DNA of 64,000 bases from Xylanibacter muris (GTDB taxonomy: Bacteria > Bacteroidota > Bacteroidia > Bacteroidales > Bacteroidaceae). The DNA lies in the NCBI RefSeq assembly GCF_013166605.1, contig NZ_JABKKF010000005.1, forward strand, positions 1-64,000, read 5' to 3'. The translations under genes and the position numbers were made by a program. Each line of letters begins with the position of its first letter. Position 1 is the stretch's first letter. Positions 9,452 to 19,719 of the stretch are shown in pieces. The notes beneath the pieces were generated by a model, which made no database searches, had not been told where the DNA came from, and worked only from the letters and a program-made list of their open reading frames with translations.

Positions 9452-12400
9452 ATGAAAAAGCAATTACTTTCGCTTTCACTTGCTTTGCTTGGCGCAGTAG
9501 GGGCTAACGCTGCTTTTACAAGTGGCAGCTATTGCTACACCGAGTTGAACAGGTGGCAAGTTTCCGGTGAGAATCTTATCACAGGAAATCTGAATGACGG
9601 ATTGGCGGCATTGGGCTTTAAGCACAATGATGTTGCTGATCTTGGTGCAGGTATCATCGATACCTTTGAAGTTGTAACTCCCGGTGACCTCGGAATGGCG
9701 GCCATTCAGGTAAACTCCACCGGCGGAGTCGGTACGGGGGGGGAATTATTCCTCAGCAAATATATAACCTCTCCGGGTTATTATTATGTTACTTATAAAG
9801 TAAAGAGCGGCAGCGACGGCCGTCTGACAACAGGTGACGCAGCAGCGGCAAACTATCAGAGACTGTTCCTCAACAATGACGGAACGACAGTTTGTGACGC
9901 CACGGAAGAAACCGGTAACGACGGTGTAGAGGTTTCTCCTTATACAGGTCTTCGCTATGATGCGGAATGGAAAGAGATGAAATATCTTGTTACAGTCAGT
10001 GATCCATGCTATCTCAATTTCCATTTTGCAAGCCTTGTTGCCGGTGACATGCTGGCCGATTTCGGTGTATATCAGGTGCGTGAAGTTGGTGATGACCGCG
10101 TGATTGACGAATATATATCAATAATCAATGCCTATAAGGCTGACGAGAAGAACTTCCCCAACGAACGTGAGACTCTTGACCTCTTGCTGGAGTTCTTTGA
10201 AAGCACAAAAGCCGAGCTTGACAATCCTCTCGATCCGTCAGTGCTTCAGGAAGCAGACAATATGATCAGTGAATTCCTTGATGCCAACACAGTTGATGTA
10301 TCCAAGTACTTCAAAAACTGGGATTTCTCAGGCGGTAATAACGGTGAGGCTAAAGGCATAAAGGAATGGAAGACTTCTGACGGTCATACAGGACGTTGGG
10401 GAGTCGTTTCCCAACTTGCGCGCAATGTAAACTATGGTGAGGGCAAATATATTGCAACTCAGTCTTATCCTCAGGGAATGGGTGACGGTTCGGAGAAAGC
10501 TCATCTTTATCAGACAGTTTCTCTTCCTCCGGGTAACTATATGTTTACATGTAAGGCATCCGGTAACTATGCTTATCGTGTAAGCAGTTCAAACAAGAAT
10601 GGTGTTCTCCTGCGTGACTCTGTGACAGGCATGGGTATGTTTGTCAATAACGATACTCTGTGGTTTGACAATGTTTCAACCGTAAGTCCTACAAAGGCAA
10701 AGAGATATTCGATGGTAGGTACAGTCGCTGAAGGTGAGGATATTACAGTTGGTTACCGTACCCCCGGCTTTAGAGCTAAAGAAGGCGGTTTCTTTGCTTT
10801 CTGCCCTGTTGAAATCCGTCTTCTCGGTGGTGCTACACAGGAAGATGTTGATGCTTTCTTCTTTAAGAAGACTGTTGAGACTGCTGCCGCTGCTTTGCAG
10901 ACAAGCATAGATAATGCCAAGGCTAAGCATGCTGATGCCAAGTATCTCTATGGCAAGGAAGAACTTGCTGCTGCTGCAAGCAAGGGACAGGGAATACATG
11001 ATGAGTTCGTTACTGTTTATTCAAAGGCGTCTGAGGACACGATAAACAAAGGCAAGAAGATTGTAGACGATGCTGTTAAGGTGTATGATAGAGACAACGA
11101 AGTATATGTAAGACTTGGGAGTTCTATTAATACGGCTGAGACTGCATACGCTGACGAGACACGTACAGAGGGCAAGCCTGCATTGCTGACAGCAATCAAT
11201 GATGCCAAGGGCGTTTACACTACACGTGTTGCCGCTTCTGTTCCTACAGCAGAAGATTCTACAGCAATGTTCACACAGATTGATGCTCTTGCCGCTGCTC
11301 TTGATGTTTATTATTCTGCAAATGCAAGTTATAATAATCCTGGTACTGTTACAATTGTTAACCCGGACTTTGCAGAGAAGGGTAATGGTTGGAATGTTAC
11401 CAATGACAGTGAGGGTAAGCAGGCTTGGAAATATGGTAGCAAGGATGGTTTTGTAAACAATACTTGTATCTTTGCAAACCGTGGTAATACAACAGGACCG
11501 AAGAACGCTGTTCTTCAGACTGTAAACCTTAAGAACAATGGTCTGTATGAATTAGAATTCCAGGCTTATTCTTGGGGACAGGGCCGTCATGACGGTATCG
11601 TTACAGAACCTAACGGTGTTTGGTTTGTAACAAAGATGGGTGATACGGTTGACTCTTTGATGATTCATACTGCATCAGGAACTCCTGAAACATACAAGGT
11701 TCGTTTGAACATTACAAATGCACCGGTGGATGTTACATTCGGTATCGATGCTCTCAATAATGCTGATCCATGGGCTAACGGTGGTGAGGACCGTAGTGTT
11801 GTATGTGCTACAGACTATGGTTATAGCAGCAACACTCTTACATTCTACGGTGCATACGACAAGTATCTCCAGGATTCTATCGCTGCTGTAATCAAGCCTA
11901 CACGCGATTCTCTGCAGGCTGCCGTTAATGAGGCGAAGGCATTGAACAGCGAGGCACGCAATCCTAATGGTGTAGACACTACTCCGTTCGTAAATGCAAT
12001 CAACGAGGCTCAGGGTGTTGTTGATAATCAGAATGCCACACTTGATGAAATTCTCGCTCAGTTCCCGAAACTGTTCGCTGCTTCAAATGCGTTTAAGGTG
12101 AGCGGTGTTTATCCTGCAATAGGCAAATATTTCGACCTGACCACAGTTATCAAGAATCCTAAGTTCAATGAGGGTGATGACAACTTCGAGGGTTGGACAT
12201 ACGGTGAGTTTACTATCGGTGAGACAACAATCGCTTCCGATACTCTCTTCAACAATTCCGGTACCGGTATGCTATTCAGATATTTCGGCGGCGATATCCA
12301 TGATCTTGCAAATACTAAGGCTCACTCCAAGCTTACACAGGTTCTTGCAGATATGCCGGCTGGTAACTATCACTATTTTGCAAACGCTACTTATCGTAAC

Positions 12401-12928
12401 GTGACAAAGGGATCTTCTTATACTATCGAATCTTCAATCGTTGACGATTACACATCAGAGGTGTTCTGGCTCACAATGAACGATGAGAAGGTTGCTGTCA
12501 AGGGTCTGCTTCAGGCTGAAGGCGGTAAGGTAGAAGGTACAGGCGATAACTCCAAGTATGTGCTGCCTGGAGGCGAGTCATTCACAAACTATGACTATAC
12601 ACATACAGTAGATGTTGCTCCTCTGTTTGCAAAGGGCTACTATCGTCCAAGCATGGAATTCTCTCTTGCTGCAAAAGGCAACATGGAGCTTGGCTTCCTT
12701 ATTGACGGTCTCAGAATGGTAGGCCAGGGCTTCTTCATGAATCCGCAGCTCCGCTACTTTGGTGACCAAAATGTTGTTGACGGTATTAATGATGTGACAA
12801 CATGTGTTGAGAACGGCAATGTTTCCGGTTCTGTTTATTCAATCAGCGGAACAAAGGTCGGCAACAGCCTCAAAGGTCTTGCCAAGGGTGTATACATCAT
12901 GAACGGTAAGAAGTATGTTGTGAACTAA
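9452..12928 (+). CDS. Large secreted modular protein, CBM-like and helical modules, T9SS-like C-terminus
   Basis: The function is not recognised. I chose the ATG at 9452 because it starts a clean signal peptide (MKKQLLSLSLALLGAVGANA). An in-frame ATG at 9386 lies upstream of the -7 box and would add 22 non-signal residues. The 1158-residue protein alternates beta-sandwich-like modules (for example the regions with NWDFSG near 290, NPDFAEKGNGW near 635 and NPKFNEGDDNFEGWTYG near 900) with alanine- and lysine-rich helical stretches (about 215-280, 470-620, 810-880). The NPxF...GW pattern recalls carbohydrate-binding modules. The end (VYSISGTKVGNSLKGLAKG, VYIMNGKKYVVN) is typical of Prevotella T9SS-type tails. 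It follows the PL11 lyase but has its own -7 box. A surface glycan-binding role is an inference from context. Confidence 0.7.
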   Translation: MKKQLLSLSLALLGAVGANAAFTSGSYCYTELNRWQVSGENLITGNLNDGLAALGFKHNDVADLGAGIIDTFEVVTPGDLGMAAIQVNSTGGVGTGGELFLSKYITSPGYYYVTYKVKSGSDGRLTTGDAAAANYQRLFLNNDGTTVCDATEETGNDGVEVSPYTGLRYDAEWKEMKYLVTVSDPCYLNFHFASLVAGDMLADFGVYQVREVGDDRVIDEYISIINAYKADEKNFPNERETLDLLLEFFESTKAELDNPLDPSVLQEADNMISEFLDANTVDVSKYFKNWDFSGGNNGEAKGIKEWKTSDGHTGRWGVVSQLARNVNYGEGKYIATQSYPQGMGDGSEKAHLYQTVSLPPGNYMFTCKASGNYAYRVSSSNKNGVLLRDSVTGMGMFVNNDTLWFDNVSTVSPTKAKRYSMVGTVAEGEDITVGYRTPGFRAKEGGFFAFCPVEIRLLGGATQEDVDAFFFKKTVETAAAALQTSIDNAKAKHADAKYLYGKEELAAAASKGQGIHDEFVTVYSKASEDTINKGKKIVDDAVKVYDRDNEVYVRLGSSINTAETAYADETRTEGKPALLTAINDAKGVYTTRVAASVPTAEDSTAMFTQIDALAAALDVYYSANASYNNPGTVTIVNPDFAEKGNGWNVTNDSEGKQAWKYGSKDGFVNNTCIFANRGNTTGPKNAVLQTVNLKNNGLYELEFQAYSWGQGRHDGIVTEPNGVWFVTKMGDTVDSLMIHTASGTPETYKVRLNITNAPVDVTFGIDALNNADPWANGGEDRSVVCATDYGYSSNTLTFYGAYDKYLQDSIAAVIKPTRDSLQAAVNEAKALNSEARNPNGVDTTPFVNAINEAQGVVDNQNATLDEILAQFPKLFAASNAFKVSGVYPAIGKYFDLTTVIKNPKFNEGDDNFEGWTYGEFTIGETTIASDTLFNNSGTGMLFRYFGGDIHDLANTKAHSKLTQVLADMPAGNYHYFANATYRNVTKGSSYTIESSIVDDYTSEVFWLTMNDEKVAVKGLLQAEGGKVEGTGDNSKYVLPGGESFTNYDYTHTVDVAPLFAKGYYRPSMEFSLAAKGNMELGFLIDGLRMVGQGFFMNPQLRYFGDQNVVDGINDVTTCVENGNVSGSVYSISGTKVGNSLKGLAKGVYIMNGKKYVVN

Positions 12929-12953
12929 CAGTTCTTCATATATCATGAAATTA

Positions 12954-12986
12954 AAAAGGATGCTCCAATGGGGCATCCTTTTTTTT
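12954..12986 (+). terminator. Rho-independent terminator
   Basis: Ten-bp perfect stem AAAAGGATGC / GCATCCTTTT with a 9-nt loop, followed by four further T. It terminates the gene at 9452-12928. The following stretch to 13249 shows no gene. Confidence 0.85.
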
Positions 12987-13249
12987 GTGGTAAGTTTTTG
13001 GTTGGAAATGATTAGCGGTGATTTGTCTTGTCATAATACGGCTGTTCATTCTCAGGTGTGACATCACCGCATTATTTATGGGGATTAGTATTATGATGAT
13101 AAAGTTGGTTGTTTACCGTTGATTTTAATTATTCATTCAAATAAGTTTGACTTTTGTCTTAGCTACATCAAAAAATGATAAAAGCCATGATAATGTGTAA
13201 CATACACTAAATTTATTTTGTTAAAATTATAAATATAGATATCTTTTTA

Positions 13250-13280
13250 TTTGTCATTAAATTATTTTATGTTAACTTTG
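13250..13280 (+). promoter_or_regulatory. Promoter of the FAS1/SusCD operon
   Basis: TTTG at 13250-13253, a 19-bp spacer and TAACTTTG at 13273-13280 match the Bacteroidetes promoter consensus fully. Transcription would start near 13288, leaving a leader of about 90 nt before the first gene. Confidence 0.8.
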
Positions 13281-13376
13281 TAGCTGAAATTGAAATAAAC
13301 AGAGGGATTATTGGGTCCTTTTGGATGCTACTTACGACAAATAACTAAAAACAAATAATAACTTAATCGGAAATTT

Positions 13377-16283
13377 ATGAAGAAACTCATCTTTTGTTTT
13401 TCGCTTGTCTGTGCAGGCCTTATGCCGTCATGTATAGACAAGAATGAACTCGTGGATGAAGATTCCAGGCCGGATTGGCTTGGAGCCAGTATCTACGATG
13501 AATTGCAAAGTAAGAGCTCTCGTCTCCTCCAGGGTGATTTTACCACCTATCTCAAGTTGATCGATGACCTCGGTTACACGGAGACAATGAAGCGTACGGG
13601 TAGTAAGACTGTCTTTCCTGCCAACGACGAGGCTTTTGCTAAGTTCTTTGAGAGTGAGCCATGGCCCGGTGTGCACAGCTACAACGACTTGTCTATGGCA
13701 CAGAAAAAAATTCTCCTTTATTCATCAATGCTTGACAACGCGTTGTTGGTGAACATGCTCTCGAATGCAAGTTCAACATCAAGCGTAGAGCCCGGTATGG
13801 CGGTAAAGCATCTTTCCGCACTTAATGCCATTGATTCCGTTACGTATTACAACATGCCGGGTATCAATGAATTCAAGGGTAATCCTTATTGGAGCCGTTT
13901 TGATAAGACCGGTGTGAATGTGGTATCTGATGCTACAACTCAGATGATTGTACATTTTACCCGTGACTATATGCTTAATAACAGCATTACCACAGCAGGT
14001 GATAAAAGTGACTTCTCGCTGCTTACCGGTGGCGAGTATACTGGTTCTGACGCATATATTTTCGACAAGAGAATCATTGTTCCTGACATTACTTGTCAAA
14101 ACGGTTATATTCATCAGGTAGACAACGTGGTGGTTTCTCCCGGCAATATGGCGCAGATGCTGAAGAAAATGGACCGTTGCAGCATATTCAGCCACATGCT
14201 TGACCGCTTTGCTGTTCCTGTATATAATGGTGCGGTGACAAATAAGTTCCATGACTGGTATCATGAGCAGGAAGCTGCCGGTAATAATATGGCCGGTATA
14301 ATAAATCCCGACTCTATATTTGAGGTACGCTATCTCAGTGCCCTTTCGCAAGGTGCCCTGGCATTCAATTCGGATCCGAACGGCAGGCCGGTTGCCTCAA
14401 ACACTCTCCTTACTTTCGACCCGGGATGGAACGAGTATTACAGAGCTGCGGCCTCTAACACCACAGTGGAGACTGTCCTCAATGAAATAGGTGCAATGTT
14501 TGTTCCTACAGATGAGGCCATGAAAGATTATTTTGTACGTGGCGGAGGCAAGCCTATTCTTGACCGTTACAAGTTTAAGGAAAACACCGATGAGAACGTT
14601 ATAGAAAATGTGGACTCTATCCCCATGCATGTTACTGCCGCATTGCTGTCTAATCTTATGAAGGTGTCGTTTGCCGATAATGTGCCAAGTAAGTTCCCGA
14701 GTATGATTGACGATGCTGCCGACCACATGGATATGGAACTGAGCTATATCAGCAAAAAGGCAGACGGCAAGTATGATATCAATATTGCCAACAATGGTGT
14801 TGTATATGTGCTGGATAAGGTTGTCGGTCCGAAGAAATATGTAGCTGTATCTGCTCCGACGATGTTCAGTACCGACCTGAAGGTCGTTGACTGGATTATT
14901 TCAAACCAGTCGGTTACTAAAGACAACAAAGATAATCCTTATTCGCTTGACCTCGACTTCTATGCCTATCTTTTGGCTATGTCGGCAAATTATGCCCTCT
15001 TTATGCCTAATGACGCTGCTTTCGACTTGTATTATGTGGATCCGGCTTCTTTGGCATACGATGAAGATGAAAATGGTAATAAGACATATTTGAATGTTCC
15101 AAAGGTGATGCACTATTATCCTTTGGAGAAAGATCCGTTTATCGGTGCGTCAATGTTCAGATATAATCCTGAGACACATGAAATTGGTGACTCTATAGGA
15201 GCGTTGGATCTTACTAAAAACATGGCTGTCGTAAAAGCTCAGCTGTCGGATATCATCAATTACCATACAGTCGTGCTTAACAGCGGAGAGCGTCTTGGCT
15301 CAAACACATTCTATAAGACAAAACATGGCGGTGAGATTATGGTTTCCGGCGGAAGCATGGATAATGACCAGCTCGGCGCAAAGGTTATGAGTGGATCTCA
15401 GATAGATAACGGTGTCGCACCGGCTGTGGTAAAGACTCCGTATGACATGGAAAACGGACATACATATATTGTAGATCATCTGATTCAGGGTCCCAGAAAC
15501 AGTGTCTATTCATTCCTGAGGCACACTCCCGAATTTAAGGAATTCTATGAGCTTTGCAACGGATTTGTTCCGGAAATCCTTGAGTGGGCCGGAATTTCTT
15601 CAAATCCTGATCCTGAAACACAGATACGTCCTATCGACCGGTTTAAAGTGTTCTACCGTCCGGGTGAATATGAGGATACAGAGTCAAAGAAAGACCGCTG
15701 TATAGATAATAATATAAAGATGTTCAACTCATACAACTACACTGTATACGTTCCTAACAATGAGGCTATGGCCGAGGCTTATGGAAAAGGTCTTCCTACT
15801 TGGGATGAGATAAACAGGCTTTATGAGATTGACGAGGAAAATACCGGTCAGGGTATGCCTTCTGATGAAAAGGCAAAGGAAAAGGCATACAATATGATTG
15901 ACGCAATACGCCGTTTCATCCGCTATCATTTCCAGAACAACTCCGTTTATGCTGACAATACCGTTGAAAGAGGAAACTTCTCTACATTCCTTACTGACAG
16001 CAAAGACCGCAACATGACAATAAATGTTGACGGTGGCAACGGAAAGCTTCTTGTTACTGACGCTTCCGGTATGACGCATACAATCAATGCCGGTGGCAGC
16101 AATGTGAACAAGATGGCCCGTGAGTTTGATTTTGATAAGAATGCATCTGAGGCAACATACATGAAATCGTCTTCTTTTGCAGCCGTACATGAAATCAGCC
16201 AGCCTCTTTATTATAATGTAGAAAAGAGCTTCGGTGTTAATGCCACGGCTAATGCCAAGCAGAACAAAGGCTTCCGCAAATAA
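13377..16283 (+). CDS. Four-domain FAS1 (fasciclin) lipoprotein
   Basis: This 968-residue protein has a lipoprotein signal with lipobox LMPSC, so it should be anchored to the outer membrane, probably facing outwards. I read four FAS1-like repeats at about 35-260, 260-500, 500-730 and 710-950. The markers are TVFPANDEAF, FVPTDEAM, LFMPNDAAF and VYVPNNEAM, each followed later by a GxxYxVDxVV-like strand (IHQVDNVV, VVYVLDKVVG, TYIVDHLIQG). FAS1 domains in other organisms mediate adhesion or carbohydrate binding, but their role in Bacteroidetes glycan loci is poorly defined. It is the first gene of the operon and lies 26 bp before a SusC gene. It may help capture glycan for the transporter; that is an inference. 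Confidence 0.85.
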   Translation: MKKLIFCFSLVCAGLMPSCIDKNELVDEDSRPDWLGASIYDELQSKSSRLLQGDFTTYLKLIDDLGYTETMKRTGSKTVFPANDEAFAKFFESEPWPGVHSYNDLSMAQKKILLYSSMLDNALLVNMLSNASSTSSVEPGMAVKHLSALNAIDSVTYYNMPGINEFKGNPYWSRFDKTGVNVVSDATTQMIVHFTRDYMLNNSITTAGDKSDFSLLTGGEYTGSDAYIFDKRIIVPDITCQNGYIHQVDNVVVSPGNMAQMLKKMDRCSIFSHMLDRFAVPVYNGAVTNKFHDWYHEQEAAGNNMAGIINPDSIFEVRYLSALSQGALAFNSDPNGRPVASNTLLTFDPGWNEYYRAAASNTTVETVLNEIGAMFVPTDEAMKDYFVRGGGKPILDRYKFKENTDENVIENVDSIPMHVTAALLSNLMKVSFADNVPSKFPSMIDDAADHMDMELSYISKKADGKYDINIANNGVVYVLDKVVGPKKYVAVSAPTMFSTDLKVVDWIISNQSVTKDNKDNPYSLDLDFYAYLLAMSANYALFMPNDAAFDLYYVDPASLAYDEDENGNKTYLNVPKVMHYYPLEKDPFIGASMFRYNPETHEIGDSIGALDLTKNMAVVKAQLSDIINYHTVVLNSGERLGSNTFYKTKHGGEIMVSGGSMDNDQLGAKVMSGSQIDNGVAPAVVKTPYDMENGHTYIVDHLIQGPRNSVYSFLRHTPEFKEFYELCNGFVPEILEWAGISSNPDPETQIRPIDRFKVFYRPGEYEDTESKKDRCIDNNIKMFNSYNYTVYVPNNEAMAEAYGKGLPTWDEINRLYEIDEENTGQGMPSDEKAKEKAYNMIDAIRRFIRYHFQNNSVYADNTVERGNFSTFLTDSKDRNMTINVDGGNGKLLVTDASGMTHTINAGGSNVNKMAREFDFDKNASEATYMKSSSFAAVHEISQPLYYNVEKSFGVNATANAKQNKGFRK

Positions 16284-16309
16284 TATAAACTATAAAGAAT
16301 TAAGATACT

Positions 16310-19300
16310 ATGCCAAAATTTAAAATAATGCTTTCAGCCTTGCTTCTGCTTGCCGTGCAGGCAGTGATGGCGCAAGGGCAGCGCATTTCGGGAACAATTA
16401 CCGACCAGTTCGGTCCCGTAATGATGGCTAATGTCGTTGAGCTTGACGCTAACAACCGTATCGTCACCGCAGCCGTTACTGATATGAACGGTAACTTCTC
16501 AATGGCAGTGAAAAATGCAAAGAACAAACTGAGAGTGTCGTATGTGGGCTATAAGACAGTAACGATGCCTATAGGCAACCGCACAAAGTTCAACGTGCCC
16601 ATGACTTCGCAGACTACGGTGAAGGAGGTTACCGTCACCTCACGCCGCCGCACAAATTCCGGTGGTCTGTCTATTCCGAAACGTGAGGTTTCCGTTGCCC
16701 AACAGACAATGGATATGTCTGAGGTGGAAGGTCTTGCCTTTACCAGTGCCGATGAAGCGCTGCAAGGTAAGATTGCCGGTCTTGATATTGTTGCCGGTTC
16801 GGGTAACCTTGGTGCCGGTACACAGATGCGTCTGCGTGGTGTGACATCCATTTCCGGTAACAAAAACCCACTTATCGTTGTCGATGACCAGATTTTTGAT
16901 GCTCCGGACTTTGATGCGGAGAATGCAACGGAAGAGGATTATGCTTCTCTGCTTTCTGTGAATGTTGACGATATTGCCAACATCAGTGTGCTTAAGGACG
17001 CCGCCTCTACGGCTATGTGGGGTTCACGCGGTGCGAACGGTGTTATCGAAATCAAGACAAAGCGTGGTGCACGCGGTAAAACAAAAGTCGCTTTCTCTTA
17101 TAAATTCTCCGGTTATTTCCAGCCGAAGGGATATAAACTTCTGAACGGTGACGACTATACAATGCTTCTTAAAGAGGAACTTTATAATCCCCGTCAGCAG
17201 TCTGGTGCCACAACAAACATTAATGAGATTAATTATAATAAGAGTTGGGCTGACTATGAGAATTGGAACAATAATACCGATTGGGTAGATGCTGTGTCAC
17301 AGTTCGGACAAGGCCATGACTTTGCTTTCAATATAAGTGGTGGTGGTCAGAAGGCCCGTTTCCGTATTTCAACATCATACCTTCACCAAAAGGGCACCAT
17401 CATCAAGCAGACTCTTAACCGTTTCACTTCGCGTCTGGCTCTCGACTATGATGTGAGCGACCGTATACGTTTCATAACAACGTTTGCCTTCACTTACACC
17501 AATAACAACAAGAACTATTCCGACCTTCTCGGTATTGCCCAGCAGCTTGCGCCTAATATGAGTATCTATCGTCAGGATGCAAACGGAAAAGATACGGATG
17601 AGTTTTACATCATGAACCCGTCAGAAGGTGTGCGTAATCCTTCTTCAAAGGAGCTTAATGACGTTTATAAACTTGGCAACCCTGTGGCTATCGCGAACCT
17701 GGCATGGAGTAAGGAGAACGTTTATCGCGTAAATCCGGACTTTGCCGTACAGTATGAGCTTCTCGGTATAGAAGAAGGCAAGAGCCGTCTTACATATAAA
17801 GGTGATGTTTATTTTGATATCTATGCCAACAGTAAGCCTTCATACAGTCCTGCTGAAATATTGAAAGCTGACTGGAACAACGGAAACTATAACCGTGCAT
17901 ACGGTCTTGAGAGCAACTCTATGGGTTTCACTTTCAAGAATGACCTTACTTTCACTCCTTATTTTAAGAATGAAGACTGGACCTCTACCATGCGTTTCCG
18001 TTATGAGATGTATACAGGTACAAGCAGCCAGCAGTATATGACCGATCGCCGCGTTCCTACAGGACTTGATATTCCGACTCTCGGTACAGATATGGATCCG
18101 GATGGTAAGTATACATCAAGTTCTACAGGTGAGAGCCGTTCACAGAGTTGGAGTTACACAGGACACTTCTCTTATAAGAGCCGTTATGTTCTCGGTGTGG
18201 GTATTCGTGCCGATGGTAACTCAAAGTTCGGTCCGAAGAATAAATGGGCGTATTTCCCCAATTTCTCCGCACGTTGGAATATTATAGACGAACCATTTAT
18301 GAAACCTCTTACTAAAGTGGTGTCAATGCTTGCTTTCCGTCCCAGCTGGGGTGTAACAGGTAACGCACCAAGTTCAGAGTCTTTGTTCTATGAGGCATAT
18401 AGGACTGGTGGAAACTATGGTTCAGGTTCCGGTGTTCAGACAGCTTATCTTGAAAGATTGAAACTTGACGACCTTAAGTGGGAAACCACAACCAGCTACA
18501 ACCTTGGTTTCAACCTCGGTTTGTTTGACGATAAGATTGAGGCTGAGTTCGAGTACTACTATAAGACTACAGAGGATTTGCTCATGCAGAATATTTCCAT
18601 ACCTTCAACATCCGGTTATGCGACACTTGCATATTCGAATGTCGGTAAGATGACTAACCAGGGATGGGAGTTGAATGTAAACTTCAACAATATCGTTAAA
18701 ATAGGCAAGTTCTCGGCAAGTGCCAACTTCAATGTGTCACAGAACTATAACGAGATAGCAGAGATGGACGAGTCTGTGTTGAACTCTCTTAATAACAGCA
18801 GTGACAATATGTGGAAGGCAGACAACGGCTTGTTTATGAGTCGTATACAGGTTGGTAACCCGCTTGCTTCTATATATGGTTACCGATATAAAGGGGTATA
18901 CCAATATTCTTATGATTATCTGTTGAATGTGCAGAAAGAGCAACAGGCTATTAATCCTGATTTCAATCTTGAGGACTGGATCAATAACTCTTTCTTCGCA
19001 GAAAACAAGACAGCTCCTGTCGTACGTGATGCAAATGGCAAGGTTGTAATGAATGCTGATGGAACTCCCAAGCGCATTGTCTTCGATAATGCCGGACGTA
19101 ATTATCAGTTCCGTGGCGGTGATGCCATCTATGAGGATATCAACAATGACGGTGAGATAAACCAGCTTGATGTCGTATATCTCGGCAACTCTTTGCCAAA
19201 GGTTAACGGAGGTTTCGGCTTCACATTCAAATATGACCGTTTTACTTTGCGTACAAGCTTCAACTACCGTTTCGGATGTAAAGTTGTAAATACAGCACGT

Positions 19301-19690
19301 ATGAATCTTGAGAGCATGCACACTACAAAGAATCAGACAGCTTCCGTTAACTATCGTTGGCGTAAGGATGGTGACGTGACTCCAATTCCTCGTGCGCTTT
19401 ATGGTGGAACGGCTGCATTCAACTGGCTCGGTTCCGACCGCTATGTAGAGAACGGTTCTTTTGTTCGTTTCCAGTATGTAAACCTTACATACGACTTGCC
19501 GAATAAGATTGCAAAGAAATTCGGTCTTACAAGTCTTAAGATTAATGCTTCAGGAAATAACCTGTTCTGCTGGACAAAGTATAGCGGTGTGGATCCTGAG
19601 GTGTCAACAAAGGGCTGGAGCTTTGCAAATGACAAGTCTAAGACTCCGCGAAGCAAATATTTTACTGTGGGTCTTAACCTGGCATTCTAA
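16310..19690 (+). CDS. SusC/RagA-family TonB-dependent outer membrane transporter
   Basis: This 1126-residue protein has a signal peptide ending AVMAQ, a carboxypeptidase-regulatory-like domain (about 24-105, ISGTITDQFG to SYVGYKTVTM), a plug domain (GKIAGLDIV, MRLRGVTSISG, ISVLKDAASTAMWGSRGANGVI) and a long beta-barrel ending VGLNLAF. The aromatic last residue fits outer-membrane barrel assembly. It imports oligosaccharides through the outer membrane using TonB energy, with the SusD partner 29 bp downstream as lid. No N-terminal STN signalling domain is seen, so it probably does not signal to an anti-sigma factor. The substrate is likely a pectic oligosaccharide judging by the neighbouring lyases, but the operon itself contains no enzyme to prove it. 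Confidence 0.95.
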   Translation: MPKFKIMLSALLLLAVQAVMAQGQRISGTITDQFGPVMMANVVELDANNRIVTAAVTDMNGNFSMAVKNAKNKLRVSYVGYKTVTMPIGNRTKFNVPMTSQTTVKEVTVTSRRRTNSGGLSIPKREVSVAQQTMDMSEVEGLAFTSADEALQGKIAGLDIVAGSGNLGAGTQMRLRGVTSISGNKNPLIVVDDQIFDAPDFDAENATEEDYASLLSVNVDDIANISVLKDAASTAMWGSRGANGVIEIKTKRGARGKTKVAFSYKFSGYFQPKGYKLLNGDDYTMLLKEELYNPRQQSGATTNINEINYNKSWADYENWNNNTDWVDAVSQFGQGHDFAFNISGGGQKARFRISTSYLHQKGTIIKQTLNRFTSRLALDYDVSDRIRFITTFAFTYTNNNKNYSDLLGIAQQLAPNMSIYRQDANGKDTDEFYIMNPSEGVRNPSSKELNDVYKLGNPVAIANLAWSKENVYRVNPDFAVQYELLGIEEGKSRLTYKGDVYFDIYANSKPSYSPAEILKADWNNGNYNRAYGLESNSMGFTFKNDLTFTPYFKNEDWTSTMRFRYEMYTGTSSQQYMTDRRVPTGLDIPTLGTDMDPDGKYTSSSTGESRSQSWSYTGHFSYKSRYVLGVGIRADGNSKFGPKNKWAYFPNFSARWNIIDEPFMKPLTKVVSMLAFRPSWGVTGNAPSSESLFYEAYRTGGNYGSGSGVQTAYLERLKLDDLKWETTTSYNLGFNLGLFDDKIEAEFEYYYKTTEDLLMQNISIPSTSGYATLAYSNVGKMTNQGWELNVNFNNIVKIGKFSASANFNVSQNYNEIAEMDESVLNSLNNSSDNMWKADNGLFMSRIQVGNPLASIYGYRYKGVYQYSYDYLLNVQKEQQAINPDFNLEDWINNSFFAENKTAPVVRDANGKVVMNADGTPKRIVFDNAGRNYQFRGGDAIYEDINNDGEINQLDVVYLGNSLPKVNGGFGFTFKYDRFTLRTSFNYRFGCKVVNTARMNLESMHTTKNQTASVNYRWRKDGDVTPIPRALYGGTAAFNWLGSDRYVENGSFVRFQYVNLTYDLPNKIAKKFGLTSLKINASGNNLFCWTKYSGVDPEVSTKGWSFANDKSKTPRSKYFTVGLNLAF

Positions 19691-19719
19691 TATTGTAATA
19701 TCTAAGAAAGAAACGAAAT

